From positions 558,001 to 622,000 of the forward strand of contig JAPZLL010000004.1 of the NCBI GenBank assembly GCA_036250225.1: 64,000 nucleotides of DNA, in the 5' to 3' direction. The number at the start of each line of letters is the position of its first letter. Positions within the stretch are counted from its first letter, which is position 1. The notes under the pieces were generated by a model. That model did not search any database. It was not told the origin of the DNA and saw only the letters and a program-made list of their open reading frames with translations. Positions 35,723-46,714 of this stretch are shown here, in pieces. Source of the DNA: Cercophora sp. LCS_1. Lineage: Eukaryota > Ascomycota > Sordariomycetes > Sordariales > Lasiosphaeriaceae. The position numbers were made by a program, and so were the translations under genes.

Positions 35723-36846
35723 GAGCGCTTGTTAGATATTCAGTTGTAACGAAATGGGCACTGACGGTGTTTGGGGGCACAGAGCTTGGAAAACGGCCTT
35801 GTCATTTGTTTCGTCTTTGCGAGCGTTTCTTCTGTAATATTTAGCCTAGTGTAATATAGTCCACCTATGGGGTAGCAATATGGCGTTTTATACCATCAAC
35901 AGAACTGTGGTGCTGGTGAGTCTTGAGAATGGGGGTCGGGGTGATGCTAGCTCCCAGCCTTTTGGGCCCAAGTCAGGGGTGCAGCGAGACACTCGTGGCG
36001 CTGAGCAGTGGTTGGGCCAAACGTTGGTCTGAGAATGCCCATCTCGCTTATCGTGGGCTCTTGACAAAGTCTTCTACTATTACCTTTCCGAAGTCAAAAT
36101 GAAGATATGGGTTTGTTGTCGTGTTCTCGATGTTTATGTCGAGCCTCAGCCCAGCTTTCCTGTCTGTTTGCGGGGTCCTCGTGCAAACACTAGAGGCGAC
36201 CCCAGTCGGACCCTGACATGACTTGTTTCAGTGGGGGTCCGACGGTCTCACGCTCAAGAGCCTCAACGCCTGGAATCTCGGCCGCAAAGGCTGAGAGGCT
36301 CTGGGACGCGGCAGCCGAGACACGGGCCTGCGGTTCACGTCAGGGGCTGCTGGAGAACTGTGCACTGACTCGATGGGTTACTTGGGCGGGAGACTTGGCA
36401 TCTGAAAGCGGTGACAGATGGCGGGAAGCCTTGAACTTGGCCGTTTTCGGCTAGTGCGGCAGGCCAGCCCCTTCCAATTTTCCATCCCGCCTTCATTCAC
36501 AGGGCAACCGGCTGGAAACAATGGGATTGGCAGCTCCTCCACTCCTCCCACGACACAGATGCACCCGCATTCTCTTGTCTCGCAGTCCCACTGATCAACT
36601 TGATGCCTCTGCTCGTGCCCTCGGCTCCCATTCCGACTCTCCTCCGCTCCACTTGTTCCTTTGACTCTCCTCGGCCGTGGTGTCTGACAACGACCTCCGC
36701 GGTGCCGTGACGTGTCAGGCGGAGCCCCCTCTCTCCCGCAACACCATCCACCATCGGTAGCCCATCGGCCGTTCCTCCCACCGCCCTCACGAAACAATCG
36801 AGCATTCCGCGGCTTTCGCACCCACGCATACCCAGATCAATCCGTC
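35723..36846. other. intergenic between two plus-strand genes
   Basis: 1.1 kb: 3' UTR of the multicopper oxidase and promoter/leader of the coiled-coil gene. A frame opens upstream of 36847 in phase with that gene, but its residues look like a translated leader. No other element. Confidence 0.5.
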
Positions 36847-38583
36847 ATGTCGCAGGACACAGAGCACTCGGCGCAGCCGATCAACGGCTACGTTGAAGAC
36901 GAGCGCCCTGGCCTAATCGACGACGACCCAATGACCCCGCTAGATGACGACTCGATCGCGTCGTCGCAGGAGACCATCCCGCCAACCGAAGCTCCCAACT
37001 CACCACAGCTCGATCCCTCATCATCATTCCAGACGGAGTTAAATGATGATCGTTCACAATCGGCTGTTCCCTCATCGTTGACGCCCCCGCCCTCCTCGCA
37101 AATGCCCGCCCTTCCCGGCGCTGGCATCGTCAATCCACTCGGGCTCATCGCAACACAACGGGCGGGTATCTTTTCGCCGCCCGCAACAGGATTGAATGGC
37201 AATCTTAGGGAAGCCCTGGCGGTTCCCGAATTTGTTCCCCCAACAACACAGCAGATGGCCAGCGCCTCCGCAGAGGAGCTTCGGGCAATGCTCCAAGCAT
37301 CGATCACCGAGCACGCTAGACTTAAGATGGAGGCAGCACACCACAAACTACAATACAGTCTTCTCACACTACAGGCTGAGGAGGATTCCAAGCGGGCCGC
37401 TGTCGAGCATGAGATGACCAAGAAGGAGGTGGAAGCGTTGAGGATGGCTGAGCATTCACGCCAAGCACGCCACGACCTCAAACAAGTGTCCGAGGCCTCG
37501 CAGGCAAAATACCTCCAGCTGAAGATCTGGTATGAGCAAACGCTCGACGAGAATGAGGTGCTCCACAAGAAGTTCAAGGCTGCCCGAAAGGTGATTCAGC
37601 AGAAGGAAGAGGAGGTTGCCAGTCTCATGGACGAGCGAGATATGTTGCTCAATCGCATCCGCGAGAATCGTGAGCGTTTCCACCACTTTTGCAGTCCCGG
37701 GGGCATCTTCCACGGAGCTGTGACGCCCAAGGGGCAATCTGCTGCCACTCCAGCCCAACACCGAAGCACGCCCCAGCATACGCCGCGGTCCTCGGGACAC
37801 CGGGACGCCCGCCCCGGTCGAGCTCAGGTTCAGGGCGAAGGGAACTTTGCTGTCCTGTTGCAGGCTCTGAGTCAAGACAACAATAGCGCACCATCGACAC
37901 CTCTCTCTGGCCACCGGCCGGCGACTCGCATCCCTTCGAAGCATACTAGGAACGTGCAGTCCATGTCCTCGCTCCCCACGACACCCATCGGCCGCGGAGG
38001 CGGAGGGTTGCTTCCATCAGTCGACCTGGTTCCTCAGACCGAGCCGCCGTACCGTCTGAGCCGATTTGTTCCCGAGACTCCGACCTCGGGAAAAGTTCAC
38101 CAGCGACGTAAGAGCAGGGAGAGCACAATATCAGCCGAGGACAACGAAGAATTGGCCCGGCAGGCTCTCCAGTCTGTAGCGGCGGCATCTGTTTCGTTTG
38201 CCTCGCACGGTAGCCACTCCCGTTCGCATCGTCAACATTCTGACGAGGAAGAGGAGGTCTTTGAGAGCCAAGCTAGCCAGGCAGCTTCCGAAATGCTTCG
38301 CCGTGATCCCCGTGAAAGCTTCGAGGTGGCCAGCTCGGTCAACTCCAGAGATGGCACACCGGCTCCGGTCGACAAGAGTGCGAAGCTCCAGGCAAAGTTG
38401 TTTGGCGGGTTGAATAAGAGCAGTCTCGGCCTGCATGAGAAGCGCAAGTTCAGCGGTGGAGACAGGGAGGAGATCTCGCCCCGGGAATCCCTTGCTAGCC
38501 CGACAAAGAAACTGCGGGTGGGCGGGGGACTGCGTGAACCGGGTCGAGTTGGACTAGGTATCCGTTATGGACAGGACGCATAG
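36847..38583 (+). CDS. coiled-coil protein, 578 aa, unknown function
   Basis: Single exon; start chosen at 36847 (MSQDTEHSAQPINGYVEDE) because the in-frame extension upstream (from 36712) reads like leader. The first about 165 residues are acidic and disordered. A long coiled coil spans about residues 165-305 (SAEELRAMLQASITEHARLK, VEHEMTKKEVEALRMAEHSR, IQQKEEEVASLMDERDMLLN). Then come Ser/Thr/Pro-rich segments with many TP sites (TPAQHRSTPQHTPRS; LPTTPIGRGGGGLLPSVD), suggestive of CDK/MAPK phosphorylation. The C-terminus has a basic patch (SPTKKLRVGGG). The pattern suggests a nuclear or spindle/septum scaffold conserved in Pezizomycotina. I cannot name it. Confidence 0.75.
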   Translation: MSQDTEHSAQPINGYVEDERPGLIDDDPMTPLDDDSIASSQETIPPTEAPNSPQLDPSSSFQTELNDDRSQSAVPSSLTPPPSSQMPALPGAGIVNPLGLIATQRAGIFSPPATGLNGNLREALAVPEFVPPTTQQMASASAEELRAMLQASITEHARLKMEAAHHKLQYSLLTLQAEEDSKRAAVEHEMTKKEVEALRMAEHSRQARHDLKQVSEASQAKYLQLKIWYEQTLDENEVLHKKFKAARKVIQQKEEEVASLMDERDMLLNRIRENRERFHHFCSPGGIFHGAVTPKGQSAATPAQHRSTPQHTPRSSGHRDARPGRAQVQGEGNFAVLLQALSQDNNSAPSTPLSGHRPATRIPSKHTRNVQSMSSLPTTPIGRGGGGLLPSVDLVPQTEPPYRLSRFVPETPTSGKVHQRRKSRESTISAEDNEELARQALQSVAAASVSFASHGSHSRSHRQHSDEEEEVFESQASQAASEMLRRDPRESFEVASSVNSRDGTPAPVDKSAKLQAKLFGGLNKSSLGLHEKRKFSGGDREEISPRESLASPTKKLRVGGGLREPGRVGLGIRYGQDA

Positions 38584-39320
38584 TCGAGAGGGAGTTGCCA
38601 GACGACAGGATGGATGAATGGGTATTTCCTTTTCTTGTATACTATCTGCGACTGATTTGTTACGATACCAAGGGGCACAGTGTGGGCACCTGCCTGGCAC
38701 TTACGACGGACACAGAACGTCCATGTTTCACGAGGCTGGGTCATTGAGTCTTGTACATTACGATTAACGACAGGGATTGGGTTTCGAGGAGAGGCCTGGA
38801 TAGCATTGCCGAGCGGCTTTTCGCTGGGATTGATGTCATGACAGCAGCGTTCAACAGATAGTCAATGATTGCCTCTCAGACTGGCTGACACAACAACTTG
38901 TTCCTCGCCCTATTCCCGTTGCACCACCCCAGGCGGCCGACTGCCGGCACTGGAAAAATGTTGAAGATGTTACAGGGGTCTTGACCACCCCCGCTGCCGG
39001 CTTCCACTGCCGCCCCCAGAGACCCATTCGCCTCTCGGCTCTGCATTTTCCCACACCCCACTCCGGGGCAATACATCTCCACAAGCATCCCGAGACACGG
39101 CGCTCCGGGCAACCGGTCGCTTCAACCGCAGCGAATAATTTTCTGGCTTCTTTTTGTTCTCGTCTTTTCTTTTTCTTCTCTCGCGATACCCCCCCCCCCC
39201 CCCATCTTGCTGTTTTCTCCCATTCCCACCCAACGCGCCTCGCAATCCCAGCGTTCCCGCATCCCCTCCCTCGTCCCACGCGGCATCTACAAAAACCCCC
39301 GGCAGACAAAAGACAAAAAA
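38584..39320. other. intergenic upstream of the thiolase
   Basis: 737 bp. The last part is a pyrimidine-rich leader containing a 15-nt C run (39189-39203). No other element seen. Confidence 0.5.
39189..39203. repeat. 15-nt C homopolymer in the thiolase leader
   Basis: A perfect C run 118 bp upstream of the thiolase ATG, probably within the 5' UTR. Confidence 0.9.
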
Positions 39321-40580
39321 ATGGCCGTCCTCCCCAAAGGCCTCAAGGCCGTCCTGACCAAGGCCCCCTCCGACATTGTCATCCTCTCCTCCCTCCGCAC
39401 ACCCATCACGCGCTCCTACAAGGGCGGCCTCAAAGACGCCTACCCCGAGGAACTCTTGTCGGTCGTGCTCCGCGCGACCCTCGACAAGAACCCCAACCTC
39501 GACCCGTCCAAAATCGACGATGTGGCCGTCGGCGTCGTCCTCTCCGAGCTCGGCGGCTCCAAGGCCGGCCGCATGGCCATGAACCACGTCGGGTTCCCCT
39601 CCACCACGTCGCTGTACACGGCCAACCGGGCGTGCGCGTCGTCGCTGCAGGCGATTGCGCTGGTCGCAAACCAGATCCGCGGCGAGATGATCGACGTCGG
39701 CATCGGCGCCGGCATGGAGTCCATGACGCGCAACTACGGGAGTCGGGCCATCCCGGTTGACGCGTGGCCTGCGCTCAAGGAGAGCGAAGTCCAGGATGCA
39801 CGGGACTGCGTCATGCCCATGGGTTTGACGAGCGAGAATGTGGCGGAGCGGTATGGGGTGTCCAGGGAGGACCAGGACGCCATGGCCGTGGAGAGCCATA
39901 AAAGGGCGGCAAAGGCGAGGGCCGAGGGTCGCTTTGGGGACGAGATTGTCCCTGTTACGACGCGCTGGCAGGAGGTGGACAAGCAGGGGAATAAGGTGGG
40001 GGAGGAGACGACGATTACGGTGACAGAGGACGATGGGATCAGGGCGACGGCTAGTGCGGAGGGGTTGGCCAAGCTGAAGCCGGCGTTCAAGCCCGATGGA
40101 CGGAGCACGGCGGGGAATTCGTCGCAGGTCAGCGATGGTGCTGCTGCTACGCTGCTGATGAGGCGGAGCACGGCCACGGAGCTGGGGTTGTCGGGGAGCA
40201 TCATTGGCAAGTTTGTCAGCTCGGCGGTTGCTGGGTGCCGGCCGGATGAGATGGGTATTGGCCCGGCGTTGGCGATCCCCAAGGCGTTGGACCAGCTTGG
40301 GTTGACGAACGGGGATGTGAGCAGGTGGGAGATCAACGAGGCGTTTGCTAGCCAGGCGCTGTACTGCGTGAGGGAGCTCGGGCTGGAGAAGGAGTGGGCG
40401 GAGGGCAAGGTCAACCCTGATGGTGGTGCTATTGCGCTTGGTCACCCTCTCGGTGCTACTGGTGCGCGTATGGTCAGCACGCTGCTTCACGGTCTTGGAA
40501 GGAGCGGTGGTGAGATTGGTGTTGTCAGCATGTGTATCGGTACCGGTATGGGTATGGCTGGTGTGTTTGTCCGCGAGTAG
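39321..40580 (+). CDS. 3-ketoacyl-CoA thiolase (acetyl-CoA acyltransferase), 419 aa
   Basis: Single exon; the ATG at 39321 follows an A-rich context. Thiolase signatures are all present: ANRACASSLQAI with nucleophile Cys105, IGAGMESMT, GNSSQVSDGAAA, NEAFASQA, the catalytic GHPLGATGAR (His375) and CIGTGMGMAG (Cys405). The enzyme cleaves 3-ketoacyl-CoA with CoA to acetyl-CoA and a shortened acyl-CoA, the last step of beta-oxidation. Most fungal 3-ketoacyl thiolases carry an N-terminal PTS2. Here I see neither a clear PTS2 nonapeptide in the first 40 residues nor a C-terminal SKL-type PTS1 (ends FVRE), so compartment is uncertain. Length and motifs favour the 3-ketoacyl (POT1/FOX3-like) type over acetoacetyl-CoA thiolase. 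Confidence 0.9.
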   Translation: MAVLPKGLKAVLTKAPSDIVILSSLRTPITRSYKGGLKDAYPEELLSVVLRATLDKNPNLDPSKIDDVAVGVVLSELGGSKAGRMAMNHVGFPSTTSLYTANRACASSLQAIALVANQIRGEMIDVGIGAGMESMTRNYGSRAIPVDAWPALKESEVQDARDCVMPMGLTSENVAERYGVSREDQDAMAVESHKRAAKARAEGRFGDEIVPVTTRWQEVDKQGNKVGEETTITVTEDDGIRATASAEGLAKLKPAFKPDGRSTAGNSSQVSDGAAATLLMRRSTATELGLSGSIIGKFVSSAVAGCRPDEMGIGPALAIPKALDQLGLTNGDVSRWEINEAFASQALYCVRELGLEKEWAEGKVNPDGGAIALGHPLGATGARMVSTLLHGLGRSGGEIGVVSMCIGTGMGMAGVFVRE

Positions 40581-41025
40581 GCGTGTATCGTTTAGGTTTG
40601 GGTCTGTGTTAGTTCTCACGAGTTACGGTTTCTGTATATAAAGATCAATCTTAAAAGCTATGTAAGTAGCTGGGTGTCTCGGACGGACTGCTATGAGAGA
40701 TATGTTTGAGAGTGACCGTCAGATGGTGTTGGAGTATTAGCAAAATGAAACTGAAATGAGGGTCCCAGATGTTGACAGGCAAAACTCCCCATGAAAAAAA
40801 AAAGGTTGAAGAGATGAAAGCCACCAAATAGCCGAGAATTCCCCCCGAGATTAGGTAAAAGGACGAATGAGATCCGATGAAACGAAATAAAAGAGATTTA
40901 TTTTTCACCCACCGCAACAGAGTCGGCCCAAGAAAAAAACAAGCTCCCGAAGAGCAGTAGAGCCCTTGGAACACCCGAGAAAGCCAAATTTGCCCCAAGC
41001 CACAGATCTCCTCTTCGAGCTCCTA
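40581..41025. other. intergenic, convergent 3' ends
   Basis: 445 bp between the thiolase stop and the GTPase stop. AT-richer 3' UTR-like DNA; no defined element. Confidence 0.5.
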
Positions 41026-44000
41026 TCACTCAAAGTCCGTGTCGCTGTCATCGTCGTCGTTGTCGTCGCCTTCGTCAGAATCGTTGTTGCTGGCCTTCTT
41101 GACTTCGTTGAATTCAGTTGGGATCGCATGATCCTCATCAACCATCTCAACATCGACAGTAGACCTTGCCCACTCCTTCGCCCAGTCCAAGAGCACCTGA
41201 CCCAACTTGCTTCGGATATCATCGAACTTAAGACGCAACTTCTCGTCCTCTTCGGCGGCCACTGAAGACTTATTTTCCGCGGGCGTTGAAGCCGCTTTGG
41301 GTGTTTTGCTTGCGAGAGAAGGGGTGGTCATTGCGCTCTTTTCTTGAGCAGCCACTCGCGGAGCATCGCCAGGCGTCAGTTCAAGGCCTCCAGGCGTCGG
41401 AGTACCGGAACGCTCCCTCTTAACGATAGGGAGACCCGTGTCGGTATGAGTCGAGTCCTCTCGTGGAAGAGCTTCCTGTCGAACTTCATCGTCGTCAGGA
41501 GCGAGTATCCGGGCAAAGACTTCCTCCTTGCTGATGACGGGCTCCTTCATTTTGCGTTCGATTCCTGCGCTCTCGAGAATGTTCCAGAGCATCATCCTCA
41601 GCTGGCACTGGAACTTGGTATTCCCTTCGCGCACAGCCCTAGTAACCGCTTCAAGGAACAGTGCAATGGCGACCCGCATTCCCTTTTCCATATTAGTGAC
41701 GACAAGCCTAAAGCCCTCGGTCCCCGCATTCTTAGCAAGTTCCTCAAGAATAGCTCTCCTTCGGGCAAAGGCCCCTGGGCCCCCGGGGGAATTGATTGCT
41801 TCGGTGAAGGCTGGCTCCCACACACGTCGTAGCTCCTTCGCGGCGCCTGCATGAACGGCCGGGGAGCTCGCCCGGAACTCTACCAGAGCCTGGCCAACTT
41901 GGTCTTTGATAATCTCTTGAACGAGACTAAGAACGCCGAGTTGCTTTACCAGATACTCTCGATGTTGTTGAAGCTCGGGGACGGCTTCAAGAATCGATGC
42001 TTCGACTCTCCTTATGATCCTGGACCACATGGTTTCAATCTTCTTCCGGGCCATCAGCTCTAGCTGTGGGACGTTTTGATGCATCTCCTCGATCCAGCCG
42101 CCCGCGATCTTGTTCTTGAATTCGTCAGCCCTGGCAAGCGTCAAGTTAGTTGATGACCAGACCGCGACGAAAAGCAAAACGAGTCAATACGCACATGGCT
42201 TCCATCCAGTTGTATCTCCGCTTAGCCCCTCCAGCAGTACTATGGAAGGGTCCGCCGTTCCGTCTCACGATAGCAGTATATGTACTCCACGCCAATTTTG
42301 CAGGTGGCAGTCTGGGGTCAGGAGGCGTTAAAACCCAACCTCGGACCATCTCCACGGTGAGCTCTCGGCAGGTCTTCAAGGCTTCAACCTTGCTCTTCAA
42401 CGGGTCGCACGCCCGAATGGCATCGACGAGTCTGGTATGGAACTTTTCCAACGCTTGCTCGACGGCCGTGCAGTTTGCGGCAAAGACCTTGGTCTCAATC
42501 ACCTCACGCGGGACCGTGACCGTGATGTGTTTGAGGAGCCGCTGGTTCTCGGCCCAGGAAAAGAGTTTGCCGCGAAGCTCGCAATATCGGTGAAGCAGTT
42601 GTACCATGTGCCGATCTCTCTGAGGGAACGTTGCCCTCTGGAGCCAGTGCAGAAAAGCGGGAATGCCGGTGTATTTGACGGCCGGAAAGCCCTTGATCTG
42701 GATTGCGTCTGCATCCTCCATTTGAAGCGCCCAATACGACTTAGCGCTAACTGGAAAAATATCAGGGTCGACAAATTCGTACTCGATAGTTCCCGGTTGT
42801 GACATCTTGAAAGCGTGGTGCCGCTCCTTTTGGTCGTTGAGGATGCGTTCCGTTAGCCTTTTGTTCCTAGAGCGGACGGCATTGAAGGCCAATTTTCCAG
42901 TCGGGAACGTCCGCTGCCTGTGAACTATCTTCCCCTTGCGACGCTCTTTCCGCTTCTCTGCCCTCACCTCTCGCAGCTGCGCTTTAATTCTTTGCCTGTC
43001 CTGCTTCGTCTTGGTCTTGTCCTTGTCCCTGATCAATTTCTTGATTCGCGCCTTCAACGAACCGACGTTTTGTTGGTACCGAGAGCACTCCCGGACACAG
43101 ATGTCGATGGCATTGATTTCGTCAGACCTTCCCTCTTTCAAGGCGGCGCTGCGATCGTCAATATCGTCAATCTTTGAAACCACAATGCAGAAACTGCGGC
43201 CATTGAACTTTCCATCCATGCGCAGCGCAATCTCCTGGTTCCGCGTCATCAAGTCGACCCCAGTCTTCTCGTCCGCGGCGCGGATAGCTGGCGCCACAAT
43301 GACAGCAACGTCTAGCTTGTCGTAAAATCGGCGAGCGACCTCAACTCGTGCCCCGACCGTGTCCGATAGGCCAGGAAGATCGACCAGGACAATACCCGTT
43401 TTGAGAATGTCTGACTCCAGCTGAATCTCCACATGGTCTACGAGAGGCCACAGCGTCACTGTGTTGCGTTCTGACCCCAATACTTGGTAAGATGAGTCCA
43501 GGTATGGACGCAGGCTCTTCGAAAAGACTGCTGGGTCATTGCCGGTAATCAGCGAAGAGGTGTCGAGAAACCGGGTAATGTGCTTATACTCGTGTCCAAG
43601 AAGGGTGTTGGCATCCATGCCCGCCAGCTGTCCAGCGGTGAGGCTCCAAGTCGCAGCGATCTTGTCTTTGGCTGCATGAATGCTGACGTTGAGGTCATCG
43701 AGGAGTTTGCGCTTTTCATCGTACTGTTGTTGCTTTTCCTCCTCGGTCACACCCGACCCCTCGAAACTGTTGGTCTTCAAGATGGTGTCCCTCTCAACCA
43801 CGTCACGGAAGTATTGATTGAGCTCGCGCTCGACGTCTTCCTTGGAGCGGAAGATGACCTTGGCTAGGAACGGTTCGGGTGACTCGTCATGGTGGTTGTA
43901 ACGAATTTTACAGACGGCCGCCGTCGAAGCCTCTGCGTTGCTGGACGGCAACAGCCCCTCATAGTCCAGGATCGCGTTTAGGAGGGAGCTCTTCCCAGCT

Positions 44001-44326
44001 CCAGTCTGCCCCTGTACTCCCACGAGAAGCCGGCACTTCTTGCGATTATAGCACCTGTTCCTCCTTGTGAGCATATGGCCAATGAAGATTGATCGCGAGC
44101 CTCCCATTCACTCACCAGCCTCCCCTATACATCTCTCCAGGAACTTCGCCTGGATGAGGCCAGCATCCCCACCGCTTTGCTTCAGCGAGACAATGGCCTC
44201 AGTAATGGCATCAATCAGGATAGGAGAAAACCCCTCCGCAACATCCAGTGCCTCTTCTAGAATCTTGATCCGAGCAGCGGGGTCAATGTCACCCATGGAC
44301 TGCCAACAAAACTCTTGGGAGTCCAT
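41026..44326 (-). CDS. large P-loop GTPase of the dynamin superfamily (NUGGC/SLIP-GC-like), 1059 aa
   Basis: Three exons: 44326-44112, 44054-42195 and 42130-41026, total 1060 codons. The first donor must be GTGAAT: the better-looking GTGAGT four bases earlier gives the wrong phase. The second intron (64 nt) has an AACTAAC branch site. The GTPase core has P-loop GQTGAGKS (residues 87-94), the G3 motif DLPG (297-300) and G4-like SKID (365-368). An unusually basic helix follows (KKLIRDKDKTKTKQDRQRIK, EVRAEKRKERRKG). A helical stalk-like half comes next, then a disordered acidic C-terminus (NNDSDEGDDNDDDDSDTDFE). The architecture resembles fungal homologues of the nuclear GTPase SLIP-GC. The basic insert and acidic tail favour the nucleus. 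Function in fungi is not established to my knowledge. Confidence 0.8.
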
Positions 44327-44507
44327 GGTGTGGGCGCTCCGTCCTCGGGCGATATGTGGCTGGGCAGACTAGAATCTCTGTCAGATGGAAAACCATGCAT
44401 GTGAAAGGAATAGAAGAAGATATGGTGAGGAGATGATGTTTTATGATCCAATGTCGAAAGATAAAAACATCAGACGAAACGGTGAAGTGATGAGTCAGAA
44501 AAATACA

Positions 44508-44779
44508 GAGCTCTATTTTTCGCACACCCCATTTTTGTTTTGACACACCGCGCCCACATACAACCCCGGCCTCTGCTTGCGCCACTGAGGCCAACTATCA
44601 CACCGTTTTGGCCTCTAATCCTTTCAAAAGGCATTGATAATTAACAAATAGGGGTATCCGGAATTTCAAAGTGTGGTGGAAGTGACATTCCAAAGGCACA
44701 CGAAAATATTGGCCGGCTAGGGTTATGTATGGAAGCGGTGTACCTAAAACAAAAATGGGGTGTGCGAAAAATAGAGCTC
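44508..44779. mobile_element. MITE-like foldback element 1 (272 bp)
   Basis: A perfect 34-bp inverted repeat: 44508-44541 (starts GAGCTCTATTTTTCGC) against 44746-44779. Similarity continues inward with gaps for about 30 bp more on each side (left GACACACCGCGCCCACATAC, right complement AGGTACACCGCTTCCATAC), giving terminal inverted repeats of roughly 65 bp around a core of about 140 bp. No coding capacity. This is the structure of a non-autonomous DNA transposon (MITE). No target-site duplication is obvious. Confidence 0.7.
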
Positions 44780-45487
44780 AAAATAAAAGAAGCAAAGAGC
44801 AGGTGGAAGGTACCTAATAATAAGGTGCCCAAACGAGCAGCAGCTCGTGGGTTCAAGGCAGTGGCTACCGAGTCCCAAATGGCAATATGGTTTGCTGACC
44901 TGAAGCAGCAGAGGGGGACTTACCAATGTTGAGGTCCAAGAACCCAGTACCTGTAGGTAAGGGGCGAAGAAAGACGCTACACCGCGGCGGTTGGGTGATG
45001 TCGTCCGCTTTGTAGGTCTGTCTGAGAGAGAGAACCCGGGCAACGCAGAAGAGTTGGCAACCAGCCTACACCCTCACTGTTGTTCGCGGTTGAGGTGAAA
45101 GGAGGGGCTTTCTCAGGCAGACGGTATCTCGACCTTGATCCAGGATTTGGTCTTAGCCGGAGGGGGAAGAATACCAGGTCTCTAGAGGGCGAGACGATGG
45201 GATCGTTGTTGAGTTGCCGGAGATAGGACAAGCAGGAGGCTAAAGGGTGTTGGATGTAAGAAATGGAGGCGAGGTTGGTTGAATCTCGAATCCCAAGAGT
45301 TGAGAGGTGGTTGTTGGGGAGAAGAAGAAGAGGAGGGCCAACACCTGGGTCGAGATATTTATCCTGCAAGATACGAGCCCTCTCTCAAAACGGATGTGGG
45401 AAGGAGCGATCCAAAATTGAAATGTGATTTTCATCTGAACTTGGAATAAACAGCATACATGCGATCAAAAAGGAAAGACTCAGGAAC

Positions 45488-45509
45488 CGGTCGCCTACCA
45501 AGGCGACCG
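45488..45509. repeat. perfect 9-bp hairpin with 4-nt loop
   Basis: GGTCGCCT, loop ACCA, AGGCGACC, plus a closing C-G pair. Just outside the left end of foldback element 2. No U-run follows. Confidence 0.75.
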
Positions 45510-45532
45510 CGGTGAGAAAGAGCAATCTAGGG

Positions 45533-45838
45533 CGAGAGATATTTTTCGCGGCCCCAATTTTGCTTCCATACTCACACCACACCCCATGTACAACCTCAAC
45601 TCACACTGTAAACACCGGTATACCGTACAAGAGGCACCGCCTCGATATTATCAAAATCTTCACATTTGCTATGGCTTCTAACTCCCTTTCAAACAGTTAC
45701 CCATTCTTGTAAGGGACTTTTAAAAAGGCATTTTTACCTTTTCAAAGTAGTTTTAGCTCTGTATAGTAAGGGATAATGTTGAACACCCAGGGCTAGGGGT
45801 GTAATATAGAGCGAAATGGTGGGTGTGAAATATGACTC
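45533..45838. mobile_element. MITE-like foldback element 2 (about 305 bp, diverged)
   Basis: The left end (GAGATATTTTTCGCGGCCCC, then CACACCACACCCCATGTACAACC) resembles the left arm of element 1. The right end (complement GAGTCATATTTCACACCC, then ACACCCCTAGCCC) resembles element 1's right arm. Arms are imperfect, suggesting an older copy of the same family. Element length is similar. Boundaries are approximate because they were set by eye. Confidence 0.5.
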
Positions 45839-46714
45839 TTTTTGGAATCAGGTGTAGCTTTGACCAAATTTGGAATACCCAGCCAACTCTTTTAAGAAAC
45901 CGTGGGAAATTTGGCAACTGGTTACCTTCCTGTGGAGCAAAGGTGGGAAGGAGCGATACAATATTGACTGATGTTCTGTCCGGACACAAAATGGAAAGAA
46001 TTCCCAAGGAACCGGGAACGGACTGGGCAGATAGCTGAAAATCCACACGCCTGAACAAGCCACCTTCCTACGTGGCTGCTAGTCTTTTATCACATTGGCA
46101 AAGTCAAGAGCAACGTCAGGGTGGGCAAGCGCCCACTGGCCAAGATCCGAGTCTCAGACAACAGGTATACCATCGAGGGCGAATGAACTCAATGTCTAAA
46201 CTACGCCGGAGTAGGACAGGGTCACATTATAGGTGCCATCAACTACAGTCTGGATGTTGGCAAAGTACTTAAACATTCGATATCATACCTACTACTGGTT
46301 TTCCTATTCCCAAAAGTGCTTCTCTGATACATGGTAGTGATACATCATGTAACATGTAACAAAACATTGGATAGTGTGAAAGTGGCAATCTTCATTTTCC
46401 TCCCGCTAAAGGCAATTCATCATCCCATGGGTATCCGTCATAAAAGTGAAAAAGAATCATTCAAACATCCAATGCTCCCAGGTTTTGAACTCCTCAAAAC
46501 GAAACGTGCTGTTTTTCCGCTGCATGAGGGTCCCTTCCATAGAAAGCGCCCATGATCGTCAAGGTGGATCTCGAGGTCGTGGTTGAGAAGAGAAGTGTCG
46601 GGAGGGTGAGGGTCGTGAGATTCGGCAGACGTTATTCTGCCAAGTTGAGGTCGGTGACGACGACGTCACGTTGGGCATTTCTACTTCAACGTGACTGACC
46701 CGTCGAGGGCTCGT

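Larger units (their letters stand above)
45396..45967. repeat. 25-bp direct repeat flanking element 2
   Basis: The segments 45396-45420 and 45943-45967 agree at 23 of 25 positions (core GTGGGAAGGAGCGAT). They lie about 110-135 bp outside the ends of foldback element 2, one on each side. Too far from its ends to be a target-site duplication; probably remnants of an older, larger repeat. Confidence 0.6.
44327..46714. other. repeat-bearing intergenic region
   Basis: 2.4 kb upstream of the GTPase gene. It holds two foldback elements, a flanking 25-bp direct repeat and a hairpin (listed separately), and no protein-coding frame with support. TGAGTCA at about 44491 matches the CPC1/GCN4 core but may be chance. 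Confidence 0.55.

Noticed and set aside
38970..40619. 549-codon antisense frame across the thiolase
   Set aside because: Low-complexity Arg/His-rich translation opposite a strongly supported enzyme gene.
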